Shown one piece after another: positions 47,907 to 61,456 of a DNA stretch of 64,000 nt (positions are counted from its first letter, which is position 1; the number at the start of each line of letters is the position of its first letter). Source of the DNA: Geosiphon pyriformis (taxonomy: Eukaryota > Glomeromycota > Glomeromycetes > Archaeosporales > Geosiphonaceae); NCBI GenBank assembly GCA_016748015.1, contig JAAOMT010000098.1, positions 18,217 through 82,216 on the forward strand, given 5' to 3'. The notes below the pieces were generated by a model. The model was not told where the DNA came from, searched no databases, and saw nothing but the letters and a program-made list of their open reading frames with translations. Position numbers and translations under genes: made by a program.

Positions 47907-48690
47907 AAAAAAAGAATTAAAATCCCAAAATAAATTCATTTATTATAAAAATGTGATATCTAAGAATACCTTTATTAAATTAAAAAAGACCAATTATTTA
48001 ACTATCTTTCAATAAGAAATTATTGCAATCAATAATTTAAATATTGAAAAATAACTATAATTAGATTTTTTTTATTTAATTTACATTAAATATATTCAGT
48101 TGTTGTTGTTGTTGTTGTTGTTTATCATCTGAAACAATCTATTCAGCTTCAAATCAAAAAATAATAATAATAAATATTTCAATTTTTGGCAAAAATAAAA
48201 AAATTTATAAAATTTCAAAAATTCATTCAACTTAAATCTGCTAAACTTGAGATAAAAACCGATTCTATTTATAAATATTTTGTTCACAATTTTAAAAATA
48301 TTCCAAACTTTTCAAATTTAGAAACTTTCTAAATTGACATGAAAAATTTTTACCTGAAACCCTCTTTTATCCAAAATGGTTTTACAACATGATTTTAATA
48401 TGGTCTCACAAAATCTTTTTCATAAGCAAAAAAAAAAACCAGAGATATTCCTAATTTCAATGGTCGATTTTATAAAAATCTAAACAATGAGCATTTATTG
48501 TGATACATTCGATTTTTTAGATTGCAACTCTTTACCTTTATTTAAAACTTGGTATTAAAAAATTCCGATTTCAGCTGAACTATAAAGATCTGTTCTACAA
48601 AACATGAATGATTACTGATTAACAAAGATTAAGGCATCCATTTTTCTTTACTGACATTCATACTACATTTACTATTTGTATCTATTTATG

Positions 48691-48724
<34 letters not shown>

Positions 48725-49440
48725 TGTATCAATTTTATAATGATATAGAAAACCAAAAACCCAATTAAAAGAAAATATCACTTTACATTAGATTGATGAT
48801 AAATCTTAAAATTTTCCAGAAATTATTTTAAACTATATCCTGTTTCTCGACCTTTCCTGGTAATTTCGATATTTTCTGTCAGAAAAACCCAAGTCGTCGG
48901 AATTTCTCAACAAACAATCAACAGTTTTGGTGCTTAACGTCATATTCCAAGAGTGTTTCAAAAATTCTATCAATCATTGAAGCAAAAAAATCTGGTGCAC
49001 TGATAAAAACTGCACAATCATTCTTTTCTGATTAGTAAATGTTCAAACAAGAAATATTAAAATTGAAACAAGAAATATTAAAATTAAATATAAATTTTTG
49101 TTTAGCTAGCATTTCTTCTCATGTGTTCAAACCATCAAAAAAGCTATGATCAAAGAACAAAGGCCACCATTTGATTCCCCCCGATTCTAGACTTTTTATC
49201 CCTAATTGGCAAATATAAATTAGATTTTTGATCCAACTGCCTCTATTTGCTACCCACACGACGTTTGACATTAACCAAAGAGAGAAAATCTATGCAGATA
49301 TATCGTGTTCTACACCAGTTAAATTTAGCTCACCAAGGATTGGTATTCGTATAAACAACTGTAATACTAACCAAAACCAACACTAGTTTGAAAAAAATTC
49401 CATAAATTATGTGTCATGTTTAAACGTCTGTATGTTGTGT

Positions 49441-49503
49441 GGTGTGTGTGTGTGTGTGTTGTGTGTTGTGTGTTGTGTGCGTGTGTGTGTGTGTGTGTGT
49501 GTG
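49441..49503. repeat. (GT)n microsatellite
   Basis: GT repeats with three TGTTG interruptions, about 1 kb upstream of the kinase start. Confidence 0.9.
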
Positions 49504-50352
49504 AGAAATTATACACATCCCCCGGCTGAATATTTGAGCCAATCCCAATTTATGCATGTCACACATCATTCAATGTATCTTTAATGTATCAGTGCGTCTT
49601 TGAAAAATATAATAGGTGACCCAAAAACTATTTACTGATCTGTAAAATATGCACTGTGAACATTAAGAACGGCTGTGAATGGCAATGAGCGGCCCAGCAA
49701 AAAAGCTCGTACAAAGTTCACAAAGTTTGATACGCACAGCTATTGAAATTCAAGATACAGAAACCAAGAAGCAAGAAGCAGTGTCTCACTCAACCTTGCT
49801 TTGTTGATACATCGAAAAGAATCAATCATCGTTCACTGAAATCAAACAAAACAAATCCTCGTAAATCTTTTGATTTTTTTCTCTTGCACTTTGCCACATT
49901 GACTTCTCTCACCTTCTCCTTGACTATCTCCATAGCTTTCTGCTTCTAATCTCTTAAACCTGATTTCTCTTCGAGGAAAATAATAATTTTTTTAAAGCAA
50001 GAAATCTGCCCAACCTTTTCACACCACGAGCAGAATACCTCAACTTTAATCGAGAGTCATTAATAACGCTTTAATTTTTCCTCATCTAATTTTGGCCGGA
50101 CTCCAATTGTACCTGATTGCCCTCTTAACCCCCAAATTAAACAACGAGTAACAAATAAAGGTTCCTTTTTGGTCATTTATTTTTTGTCGTTTTTTATCCT
50201 TTCCTTTCATCAGCGCAATCCGTACGCATACACACGTAGTGTCTACCTGAAACAGTGAGTCAAAATTTTCCTTTTCAACGCCCCCATTTTAGACGTTTTT
50301 TGAACTAAACATCATACTATTCATAAAAAAATAAAAATACCAGCATCCTTCC

Positions 50353-50388
<36 letters not shown>

Positions 50389-50390
50389 CT
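50353..50390. repeat. (CAAT)n array in kinase leader
   Basis: About nine CAAT units followed directly by CACTC units, ending about 50 bases before the kinase ATG; probably in the 5' untranslated leader. Confidence 0.85.
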
Positions 50391-50468
50391 CCACTCACTC
50401 CACTCACTCACTCAATTACTCACTCACTTCTCAACTCCGTTCATAAAACAATCGGAAAATCCGTCATA

Positions 50469-52935
50469 ATGCCAAATTTAAAGAAATTATTTCGCAAATT
50501 GTTTAAACGAAAATCAGGAAAAGGTCGTAAGGGAAGAAATGTTCATAATCGTGGCAAGAAAAATCAAATGCCATCAAATAAAAGGTCAACCGGAGCAGGA
50601 ACGACAGGTAAGAGCGTTATAATAAGGAATGAAAATTAACCATGGATAATTTTTCTTATCAAACATCAAACTCTATCAATCCAGCTTCGGCAACAATGGA
50701 ACCTACCACAAATCCATCTTCGGCGATATCTTCACCAACACGGCTGGGGCATTCACCTTCGGCCTCGACAGGTTCAACAGTTGGTGCAGGAAAGATACCA
50801 GCTTCGATTTCACCCCACTCTACAACTGGAAATAAATCTGAGCATAGTTCTCGAACAAACTCCCCAACTAAAACACAATTTCTTTCCCCATATGAATCAA
50901 ATCAACGTGATGAAGAATCGGCAACATTCGATCCATTTGCTAATACCGAACATGACCCAACTTTACCAAGACGAAGGGAACGGAGTGATACCGGTTCAAC
51001 AAGTATACAGCGTAACTCTTCATGGCCTATACCAAGTCGACCTGTGAGCGGGCGACGAGATTGGAGAAGTGGCTATCAACCAATCGATACTTTGGTTTCC
51101 GATATTCGAATTCAGTATCCGGAACCTGATCAACACATGAGTTGGATACCGTTTGATGAATTTGTCGGACATAGGTTTGTGGCACGGGGTGGCTCTTCGG
51201 CCATTTATCAGGCCACCTGGTTGAAAACAGGACAACGAATAGCGTTAAAGTGTTTGGATGATTCCGCTGATATCAGTACAGAATTTTTGAATCAGGTAAG
51301 ATTTTTGAATGTTGATCTTTTGATCAATTTATTTGATTTCATACTCCACTAATAAAAAAATTTAATTTTAATTTACCTCTTTAAAATAATTAATTAATTG
51401 CTTGCTTGCTTGCTTTCTCAGCTGAAACGACATTGGGGTGTCTACACACAATCAGAATCTATCCGGATCCATGGGATCACACAGCTTCCGGAAAGTGGTG
51501 ATTTTATGATCGTCATGCAGTATGCAGTCTATGGAAACTTGCCGATCCACATACAACGAAACCGATTATTAAGTTGGAAGGATAAATGCGAAATCGTAGC
51601 GTCGATCGCACGGAGCTTGACAGAGATACATAAACGAGGATTGGTCCATGGAGATATACATAGTGGCAACATTCTAAACCTTGATGGAGCATCAAGTTTT
51701 GTGATTACTGATACTGGGATCTGTGGTCCTGCGAACCGAAAAGCTCGTCGAGATGTGCCACATGGTGTCTTGCCATACGTCGCACCCGAAGTCTTGGCTG
51801 GAAATGAATGTACTCAGAAATCGGACGTTTTTAGTTTCGCAATGATAATGTGGGAATTATCGGCAGGATTGAAACCGTACTTGGGTCGTGCCCATGACTA
51901 TTATTTGGCTAAAGAAATATATGAAGGCACTAGACCATCAGTTCAATCTGGAACTCCATCATTTTATGAAGAATTAATGATCAAATGTTGGGAATCGAAT
52001 CCAAGGAATCGTCCTGATGCTCAAGAAATTCTTCGGAATGTAAATAAATGGTTCGACAATGACCAATTCGATGATATTAAGAAAAATAATGTCACAAGAT
52101 CGTTTAATAACGCCAGCAATGATCGAATCCATCCTGAAGCCATATATCATAGTCGTCCATTGGAATTTCCAAATCTCAAAGTTCATGGTCGTAAACCTGT
52201 TGCATCTACGATAGTACCTCGAAAGAATCTTCTTAATGGTAAGTTTTTGGTGAAATTTGCTTAAGGTAAATCTTACCAATTTACAAATTGATGTTGAGTA
52301 ACTTGAAAAATTGAAATTTCAGAACCTTCACCTGTCGCTGAAAAGGAAAGCTTTGAAAATGGTGGTAAGTTAAACGGCTATGTGTATAAAATATCTGCTC
52401 TATTTTTTAACTGATTACTTAACTAATCGATATAAACCTTTGCCGAATTGCAGACCGAAAGAGCAATTACTTGCCTAATGATTTAATTGATGAGGTTTTA
52501 AAGCAAAAAACCGAAATCGGTCAAGGTATTGCAAATTGTTTCGAATTTTAATTAAATTTGAAAAACTCGACCATTTTCTCACCTCCTTATACCCCTTGCT
52601 AAATTTTATAAAGTTAATCTATCTGAGCTTCAGGTTGCAAGGCTTCGAGATGCGCCACTTGCTGTACGAAGTAAGTTGTCTTAAAAAGGGTTTAAATTTT
52701 TGCAGTGATTCAATCAAATTTCTAAACCTTCACTTTCCACCCTAGAACAAATGATAAGTTTGTACATCACAGATGATGGTGAGCTTCAAATCTTCATCAA
52801 AATTTTTCTCGTTCAATTTCCTATCCGAATCATAATTAACAATGAATTTTTTTTTATTTTCCAGAAATTTCCACAGTAACAGCATTTTGGGCCAGTGAAC
52901 CGATGCCAGAACCATTTGTCGTATCATCCGTATAA
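50469..52935 (+). CDS. TKL-like protein kinase with HGD/DTG variant motifs, eight exons
   Basis: Exons 50469-50607, 50685-51295, 51422-52238, 52323-52364, 52454-52525, 52614-52670, 52746-52778, 52865-52935; 613 residues, all phases consistent. Starts with a basic segment (MPNLKKLFRKLFKRKSGKGR), then a Ser/Thr/Pro-rich region to about residue 195. The kinase domain is about 204-460: RGGSSAIYQATW (glycine loop), IALK with Lys235, GDFMIVMQYA (hinge), VHGDIHSGNILN with Asp328 and Asn333 (HGD for HRD), ITDTGICGP (DTG for DFG), APEVLAG, SDVFSFAMIMWEL and NPRNRPDAQEI. After it comes IHPEAIYHSRPLEFP (486-500), the same tail as in the broken copies. C-terminal exons encode LSELQVARLRDAPLAVR and end FVVSSV. 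Catalytic Asp, Lys and metal Asp remain, so activity is plausible. The exon-6 acceptor (AAAG) is the least certain junction. Confidence 0.85.
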
Positions 52936-55900
52936 CGCCTTCACCGTTACTCCTCATTTCCCCACATTACATCTTTCAACTTTTTATCATCAGTTGTACC
53001 GTGGCGCTTCAAGGATCTCACTTGATCCAACGCTACACAACTCTTTCATTTTCGCATTTAATTGAAAAAGAATTATTGCTCAATTGAAAAACCTCTCAAA
53101 CTCCAACCCTAAATGAAAGTCACCCTCCCAAACAATATCATGGAATCCTATTCAGCTTTCACTCTCTCTTATCGATAATTCATCAATCCCGAATGAAAAC
53201 CATCATCAAATCCGATAACCAAAACAACAAACCCAATACACTACTTGGGGAGGGTAGTAGTTATATCAATACTTTCTTTCACAATCTAATTCACCATCAT
53301 TTTCTTTCGTTTTACTTGCCTAAAGGCATTTATTTCCAATCAAAACAATTTTAACATTCTTCCTAACATTGAGGATTTTTATCACAAGCTTCCCAATCTT
53401 GATTCACTGAATTGCTACACAGTCCCATATCTGATTCACATTCAACGATTCTTGAACATTATTTTTACCACCACCTCACATCCAGGACTTTTCATTCAAA
53501 TATAAATATATAAATAATATACACACATAAAAACTAGATAAAATAGATATTTTGGAATAATTAGGGGGAAGAAGAAAGAGCTGTTGTTTGGTAAATTTAG
53601 CAATTCAGTTTTTTAGGAGGTTAGAGTAATCATCTACTTCCGAAATCATAATTCAAAAAAAGTGTAGCATCTTTACAAAAAATTTTGAAAGGTTTATTTT
53701 TTGCTGAGGTTTTCCTCATTCAAACTTGATGTGAGAATGAAGTTTGGCGATAATTTCTCGTGAGGTGGTGGTGGATATATACTTTCACATATATATCAAA
53801 TTTTATATTATATAACGATGAAAAAAATTTTAAAATCGAGATACTTAATTAAAAATTAGCTCATATTCGCTGCAAAGCAATCCTTGAAACATCTTCAAAT
53901 AAAACATCAAAAAAGTTCTGCATTTTCTTTCAACAATAAATTAAGAAAGTAGAATTGGGATTTTTTCAATCACTGTTAGAGAATGGAAATTAATCAATCA
54001 CCAATCATTTGTGTTAAATGATACTGAAAAAGTCAAAGCTTTTTGAGTTACATGAGTTTATTAAACATCAAATGAGCCAGTTCGATATTTTAATTAATTG
54101 CTTCGGTAATTTCGAATAATTGGACCTTTTAGGAAATCAACATATAATTCATTGGGAGAAATATCTAGTTTCATCTTGGATCACAAATTGTCCAAATTGT
54201 GCACGACATTCCTCAGTTAATCGCTAAGGGTGATTAAACCAAAAGCCAAATTACTCATTTTTGGGCTGATCCATTTTGTTGTATGCATTATTTACCCGAT
54301 CAATCATGAAAAAATTTTGTTCTAGTTTTGTCACTGGCCGAGAGCCTTCTTAACGTCAAAGATCCCGTGAAAGGGAGAAATGACATAAAGTAAGATCATG
54401 AATTCTCAGGAAAGTTAATATCTTTAATCTAACCGAAATAGAGGCAATATTCTACCATAGAACCACTAAAAACGGAGGTAACTAAAAGATGAGGGTTTTG
54501 TTTGGTTGTTTGTTTCGTTGCTTGATCTCTTAATTAAATACAACGTAATTTTCATGTTTGTGCATTTTAATAAATTAAACAAGTTTTATTGCATGCCAAT
54601 GGTTTTACTTGATGAGCAGAAAAAACTTTCACCCCTAATCAAAAATTCAAATTAACTAAAAAAAACAAACTCATATTGCTAAGAATTTTAAAATATTTCA
54701 AAATAATGTAAGCTGATTCCAATATTTATATGATTTTATATAAGCTAATTTTCGTAAAAAAGATAAATTACTTGTATTAAATAATAAATTTGATTAAATT
54801 TTTTATAACAGATAATAAAAAACAACGTTTCTTTTTAACTTTAATGAACATTAATTTTTGTATTTACATTTTTGTAACACAATATAAATTTTAATTACGT
54901 TATATATTACAAAAATCAATAATTAAATCTTTTTTTACATGACTTTTTTAAATAAAATATACAAGAAGCAAATAATTTAAATTTTTTACTTTATGTTTAA
55001 ATTTTAATATTGCAAGATTATTTTCATTAACCATGTTTAATATATTTTGGTTTTATAAAATATGTATTGTTTGATAATTTTCAATATTAATTGATCAATA
55101 AAATTGAAATTAATAGGATGGTTTTATTTAAACATTATTAAAATAAATATTTATTTATAAAATTATATTATTTTTTTTATATTTTAAAATTAATTCTATA
55201 TTATTAAAAATTAAAACAATTTAAAATTTATTTGGTTTATAAAATAATATTATATAATATTAATTTTTTTCTAGCTTTATTAAGAGTACACATTTAAAAA
55301 AAACATGTATTATACATTTTTAAATGTAAATCACCATCCAAACCAATTAAAACTATTCTAATGTTTTTTTTAAAACTTAATCTAACAACCATTTTCGTCT
55401 TGCAAACTATAAACTCGTTAAAAATTTATTATAAGTGTCTTTGTTTATATTATATACTCAAGATATATATTAAAGTTTTTTTTATCCACAAAAATATCTG
55501 TGTTACTAGATTTCAAACTTGTGGTTTAATAAAACAGCATTAAAATTCTTTTTGAATCAAAAAATTAATGAGTTTTTTAACATAAATTATTAGGTTGTCT
55601 CGGTTTTTTTAAACTTAAAAAAGCTTTTGGATTTTTGGTTTAAATGTGGTTTAAAAATTGGTTAATAAAGATGAATAGAAATTTAAAGTTATTAATATTA
55701 GTTTTGTTAAGTAAACTTAGTTCAAAGAAGTTTTTTTGATAATTTTATTGCATATAAATAATTTTGCTTTGGCCAAAAATACTAAAAATCTGAATACTAT
55801 GTAAATTATTTTACATAAAACTATATTAAGTTTAATTAAGATGTAATTTTAAATATTATAATTAATATTTGTAAAAGTTTTTACTTTTTTAAATTGAAAC

Positions 55901-58900
55901 TATTGATTTCTAAGTTATTAAAATATTTTAAATTGGATAATAATAATAAGATTTTTGTACTGTTTTAATTTTAGACTAAATTGATTATAATTATTATTAT
56001 TACTATTAGTCAAAAAGCTTTTATGTAAATTTAGTACTATAAAAATTGATTATTATTAAGAAAAATTACAGATTATTTAAGTAGTATAAGCCAAAACTAA
56101 GAATACAAGTATTTAAACTATTATTAATAAATAAATAAAACACTTTAATATTAACAAATAAAAAAAATTTTTGAACAACCATTCCAAAAAATTGTTTTAA
56201 ACTATTTGGTTACAAATAATAAATTAATTTTTAAATCTAAACTAATTATATTTAAAATGAATTTGGTTATAGAAATTTAAATTAAAAAAAGTTATTAAAA
56301 ATAATTGGAAATTTTTCATATAGTAAAGTTATTAAATTGTTTAATATTTTAACTAAAATTTAGAAAAATTATAATAAATTGGTTTTAAATTATTTATTAG
56401 TTCTTTTTAATAATTTTTTAATATTAAAGAAGAGTTTTGATTTTTAATAATGTGTTTAAGTATTTATTATTTCTAAGTTTTAAAATTAAAAAAATATATT
56501 AATTAATATTTGATTTATAGTATTAATTAAAATTATTAAAAAAAATTTAGAATTTTGTTTAATAAAATTTGTGACTTAAATAATATATTATATGAAAATA
56601 ATTTTGCTGTTTTAAAAAATTTATTTACATAAATACACATTTTTGCTGTTAAATTAATTATTAAGAATACTTTATAAAAAAAATTTAAAATTTGATAGTT
56701 TTTTAAAATACACATAAAACATATAATTTTGTAAATTAATTTTATTGAAATATTATTTACTTAGAATTAAAATGTGTAAAAAAATTATTAAATTTTTTAG
56801 CAATATTTATTTCAACAGAACCAATTATATAATAAAAGATTTTAAATTAAATTAAAATAAAATTTTTTTGATTACCGAAGTTTTTGTTAATAATACAATT
56901 TGAATTAATAACTATTATACTATTATATAGAATATTCCAAATAATATTAGTTAATTTTTGTAATTAATAATATTAATAGAAAAAAAAACTGTTGTTATTT
57001 ACATTAATTTTAAAATTAGTATAACAAATTTAAATATTTACAACCAGCCAATTAATATAAACAAATTAAATAATTTACATAAATATTTAGAAATTATGTT
57101 TTAAATTTGAAAAAAAACTTTAGTATTTTAAAAAGTCAATTTTAAATAAGTAATTTGTTTATTTAGTTATAGTATATTATGTTTAATTATTAAATATCTT
57201 ATATAATTTAATTTAATTTACAAAAATATTTAGTTTAAAACTAACTTGTTTAAGAATTATTTAATTAAAACTATTTGTTATATAGTATTAAACTTTTTAA
57301 TTAAATTTAAACTAAAAATAAAGCTTTAACAATATTAAATTTTATTAATAATTCTAATTTGTTTAAATATTTGTTTTTTTTATAGTTTATTAATTTATAT
57401 ATATTAAAATAAAAAATAATTGGTTTATTTAAAAAGTCTATAAACATATTAACAAATTTTGTTGACAAATATAATAAACTTTTTTAAAAAATTGGGTTTT
57501 GTATAAAAATATTAACATTTATCCTTTTAATAATAGATTTAAATTGTCAGTTTTATATATTTTAAATAAGTTGATATTTGCAAATTTATTAAAAACTTGA
57601 AAAAATATTATATTATTATTAATTAAAAATTTTTTAAAAAAAGCAATTAAATTCCAAAAATTCAGTTTTTAATTAATTAATAAAATATGTTTATTATTTA
57701 AAAAATATAATATTTAAGATTTTTTATGTATTATATTCTGTTTTTTAAAACATTAATATAATTAAAAAAAAACATTTTTTTTATAAAATTTACAATAAAA
57801 AATAAAAATTGTATATTAATAACTAAGTTAATAATTAGTTTAATAATTAAATTATTAATTAAATTAAACAAAATAATATTAATTTTATAATATAAATTAT
57901 TATTAAAATTTAAAATTTAAAAAATAATTACTTAAATTAAATTTTAACATATATTAATATTATTATTAACTAATCAATAACTTTGTAAAAAAAAAAGACA
58001 ATATTATAAAAAAATAATTAATTAAATATGTAAAAAAAAACATATAAATTTTTTAAAATACCTAATTAAAATAGTTTTAATATATATTTAATACTAGTTA
58101 CACATTAATTATTTTTATTATGTAATATTTTTTTGAATATTTATAGTTAAAACATTGATAAAAAAAGATTATACTTGTTAAAAAAAATCTTATATTAATA
58201 AATATCTAGTGTTAATATACTAAGTTAAATAATTATTATAATAAATAAAAAATCAAGTGTATAATAATAATATACTAATAAGAATATTGATTGATATTAA
58301 TAATTAGTATTTCATACATATTTCACATGAAAACTTGGCATTAAAACCCAAAAGATTCATGAAAATCTCATTGTTATGATGAATTCTGGCTAGTGGCATA
58401 TTTTTGTGATCACAACAGGGATGTGCTGTTTTTTAATAAAATAACCCGGGATCCTGGCTCTATGTAATTTTAAACACACTGAACGAATGAAATTTATTAC
58501 CTGCAATGACCTGCATTTCAGATCAAACAAATCAAACACCACTTATAAAGCTGAACTTTACTTAATAATCATTTTCGAAACAATTTTTGATCACTCTTTG
58601 TTTTTCTGTCAAAAAACTTATCTTGCAGCATCAAATCTGACCGAATTTCAAAAGTCTATTTTGACTTTGAATCAGCCAATAATCATCTATTGTCATGCAA
58701 GCCAAATTTGCAGCTTTTTATAGGTAAATAAGAAAATTTATTCCAAGAATTTCCCAGTCACTGAAAAGGCACATGTACGTTTCACATTCCACAATAAAAT
58801 ACATATTGAAAAGCAAGAACAAATTTCTCTTCCCTGGTCAAAATCAGCCTTGAATAGAGCCATTTTTCTTTTTTGTTACTGAAATGAAAATTACAGCCCA

Positions 58901-59098
58901 TCCAGCCAGGAATTCATCCATCACTGATCAGAATCACTGGTCAAAAGATGATTCATTACCTAGCAAAGGTCTCTATTTACCACATCATTGAAATATGGGA
59001 TTATGGAAAATATAAATGACAGATTCAGCTTAAATTTTGATCATTACTCTTTTTACTTTTTTATTTGACATAATATATTAAAAACATCTTAATTTTAA
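52936..59098. other. Kinase 3' region, then very AT-rich desert, then zinc-finger upstream region
   Basis: 52936-54500 is moderately AT-rich and probably holds the kinase 3' untranslated region. 54500-58310 is extremely A/T-rich, with no supported frame and no repeat family I recognise. At about 58320 the composition shifts abruptly back, and 58320-59098 contains ordinary non-repeat sequence, probably the promoter side of the zinc-finger gene. Confidence 0.5.
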
Positions 59099-60218
59099 AT
59101 GTCTTTATTCATTCGTAGCCACGAAAATCCAGATCAAGGCTCTTCAACAAACTCATCATATCTATCGCAAAGTATATTGACACGACCACTACGGACTTTG
59201 ACAACAACAACAACAACAACACCATCATCATCATCAACATCAACATCAACATCTTATTATCAACAAGTTCAGTCACGAAATGAACCAGGCATCATTGAAT
59301 CTGAGTCGTTTAATCTTATTTGTCGATGGGGAGATTGTAATTTCCAAGCAAGCTCTATGAAAGAAATTTATGCACATGGTGAAGCTGAACATCTTAGAAG
59401 ATTAAAAAAGGAAATGAAATTTCATTGCGATTGGGGTTTATGTCCCACGTTCACAGATAGCCAAGAGGAATTAATAGAGCATATATTAAAGAATCATTTG
59501 GGTGCCGTGAAGAATGATTGCGGGGTTTATGGTCCAGATGATGGGTTTAGATCCAAAATTTTTGAAAATCGATATCATGAGGCAAGCAAAATCATTTGAG
59601 TTTTCAATTACGATTTGCAGTTTTCAAGAAAGTTTTCTTTTTCGTTTTTTTTTTGTTTTTTTTAAACAGCGTCTTGTTGAACTAAAAGCTCAAAATAAGA
59701 AACTGTTACAATACCTGACTCCATTGAAAGAAGAAAATCAACGTCTCCTTGCCATCAATTTACAAGACAAGGAACATCAAAAACAATTAGATAAGGAGCT
59801 ACGATATCACCAATCCTTCGTCGAGATTATGCATCAACAAAATCGGAAATCACATGATAGAATGCGTCAGCTGGCTATGGAGGATTATAGTTCAAACAAG
59901 AGAAAGCCTGAAGACGTTGAGGTGATTGTGATTGATGATGATAGTGAAGATGAAGATGAATATATTCCAACAAATACATCAAGTAGCAGCTCAAACCGAT
60001 CAACTAACGCTAAAAGACATCGATTAGATCAGGCCAAAGAAATCGAAGAGTTCAATTCATCAGCTCATAGAAAGCATAAAGACCGACTCGATTTTTTGCA
60101 ACTCGATGGATTTACATGCGAATGGGTAAATTGTGGAAAAGATTTTTTAAATGAATTTGAATTGGCAGCCCATATTCGTCGAGCCCATTTTGTTACTACT
60201 TTTGGCAAGAGGAAGTGA
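59099..60218 (+). CDS. Three C2H2-type zinc fingers with coiled coil and SUMO-interacting-like motif
   Basis: Exon 1 59099-59581, exon 2 59670-60218; 343 residues. The 88-nt intron begins GCAAGC and ends AACAG, i.e. a GC-AG intron (exon end CATGAG). Residues 35-55 are Thr/Ser-rich. Fingers: C75/C80/H93/H98 (CRWGDC), C110/C115/H128/H133 (CDWGLC) and C311/C316/H329/H333 (CEWVNC); the CxWxxC form is that of Gli/Zic-like fungal fingers. A leucine/glutamine-rich helix (162-205, LVELKAQNKKLLQYL) looks like a coiled coil. DVEVIVIDDDSEDEDE (243-258) is a classic hydrophobic-plus-acidic SUMO-interacting motif. AKRHRL (275-280) may be a nuclear localisation signal. Probably a nuclear DNA-binding regulator; target unknown. 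Confidence 0.85.
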
Positions 60219-61317
60219 AAACGTAAAATGAGAAATCATTTTTATCTTAATAATGGGTAAAATTTTATCGGGAAAATTGTTCACTATGAATCAGATACAG
60301 GTATATTTAGGACACTGGCTTGTGAGCTGTAGTCATGATTCAATGTCAAAATTTTGTATGTCGCAATTTTATCACATGAAAATTTTCGGGAAGCAGTTGT
60401 AGAATAGGGACATTTGAAATGAAAAATTTATAAGAATTAACAGCATTTAGACCCTGCGAACATTGCCCTGCAGTAGTTTTCAGCCATTAGTAAGCATTAT
60501 AAGCGAGAAAGACGGAAAGAATTCTTTTTCATAGTGAATGATAAATATCAGCTTTACGGCGCTTCCTTCTAACGTTTAATTTGCGAGGATTTGCAAAAAT
60601 TTATAAGACCAAAAAATTGGTCAATTTATATTTCAAAGAAAATCAATAACCGCTAAATTTATCATTTATCAACACCTGAAATCAATTAACTGTTAGGGTT
60701 TTAATCACTTATAAATATTTCAACTCTAAGGAATTTCAAGCAACAAGAAACTCAATCCAATTAAAGATTGAACTAGCAAATCATTTGATAACATAGAATT
60801 AATACGATGAATGTAGTCCTGCTTCAAAATCTAATAATACAAATAAACTCAAATAATAAAATAATGTTACATCAATTATTGCAAGGTTTAAAAGAAAATT
60901 TTATTAAAATTCTAATCTAAGCAATATACTATGATTTTTTTTTTGTAAAAGTTTTTGCAAGTTGATTCAAAACATTCTTCCTGGATTGTATATTAAAATT
61001 AATTGCTTTGACATTTATATTTAAACAAATAATAATCACTGTTATAATTTTTCAAAAATGAGTAATTGGTATTTTTATAATAAATTAATTAAAATTAGTT
61101 TTACTTTTGAAATAATTTAAAACCCATAATCATTTGTCAAAAATTATTTAATAAAAACAAATAAATATTTGCAAAAAAAAAGGGTTATGATTATAAAAAC
61201 AATCATAATGTACTTTAATCCGAAAATTAAAAAATGTATTCAAAAACATTTAAAATTTAAATTAATAGTAAATATAAATATAAGTAAAATTTTAAATACG
61301 TGTTTGAAATGTTAAAG
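60219..61317. other. Zinc-finger 3' flank and AT-rich DNA
   Basis: 60219-60800 resembles normal 3' flank; beyond it AT-rich. No gene seen. Confidence 0.45.
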
Positions 61318-61456
61318 AACGACTCTACAACAACAACAACAACAACAACAACAATAACAATAACAACAACAACAACGCCAATGCGCATTCATCCAGGAGC
61401 AGTTTATACAAGTCGTCTTTTAACTTTACAAATAATTGAAAAAACAAAAGGTTAAT
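61318..61456 (+). pseudogene. Orphan kinase C-terminal tail exon
   Basis: GACTCTACAA, then (CAA)n/(ACA)n encoding poly-Thr, then PMRIHPGAVYTSRLLTLQII, EKTKG and a TAA stop. Identical in layout to the tails at 19.1, 24.0 and 0.2 kb, but with no kinase domain before it. It is the least damaged copy of the tail apart from the intact gene. Confidence 0.6.
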
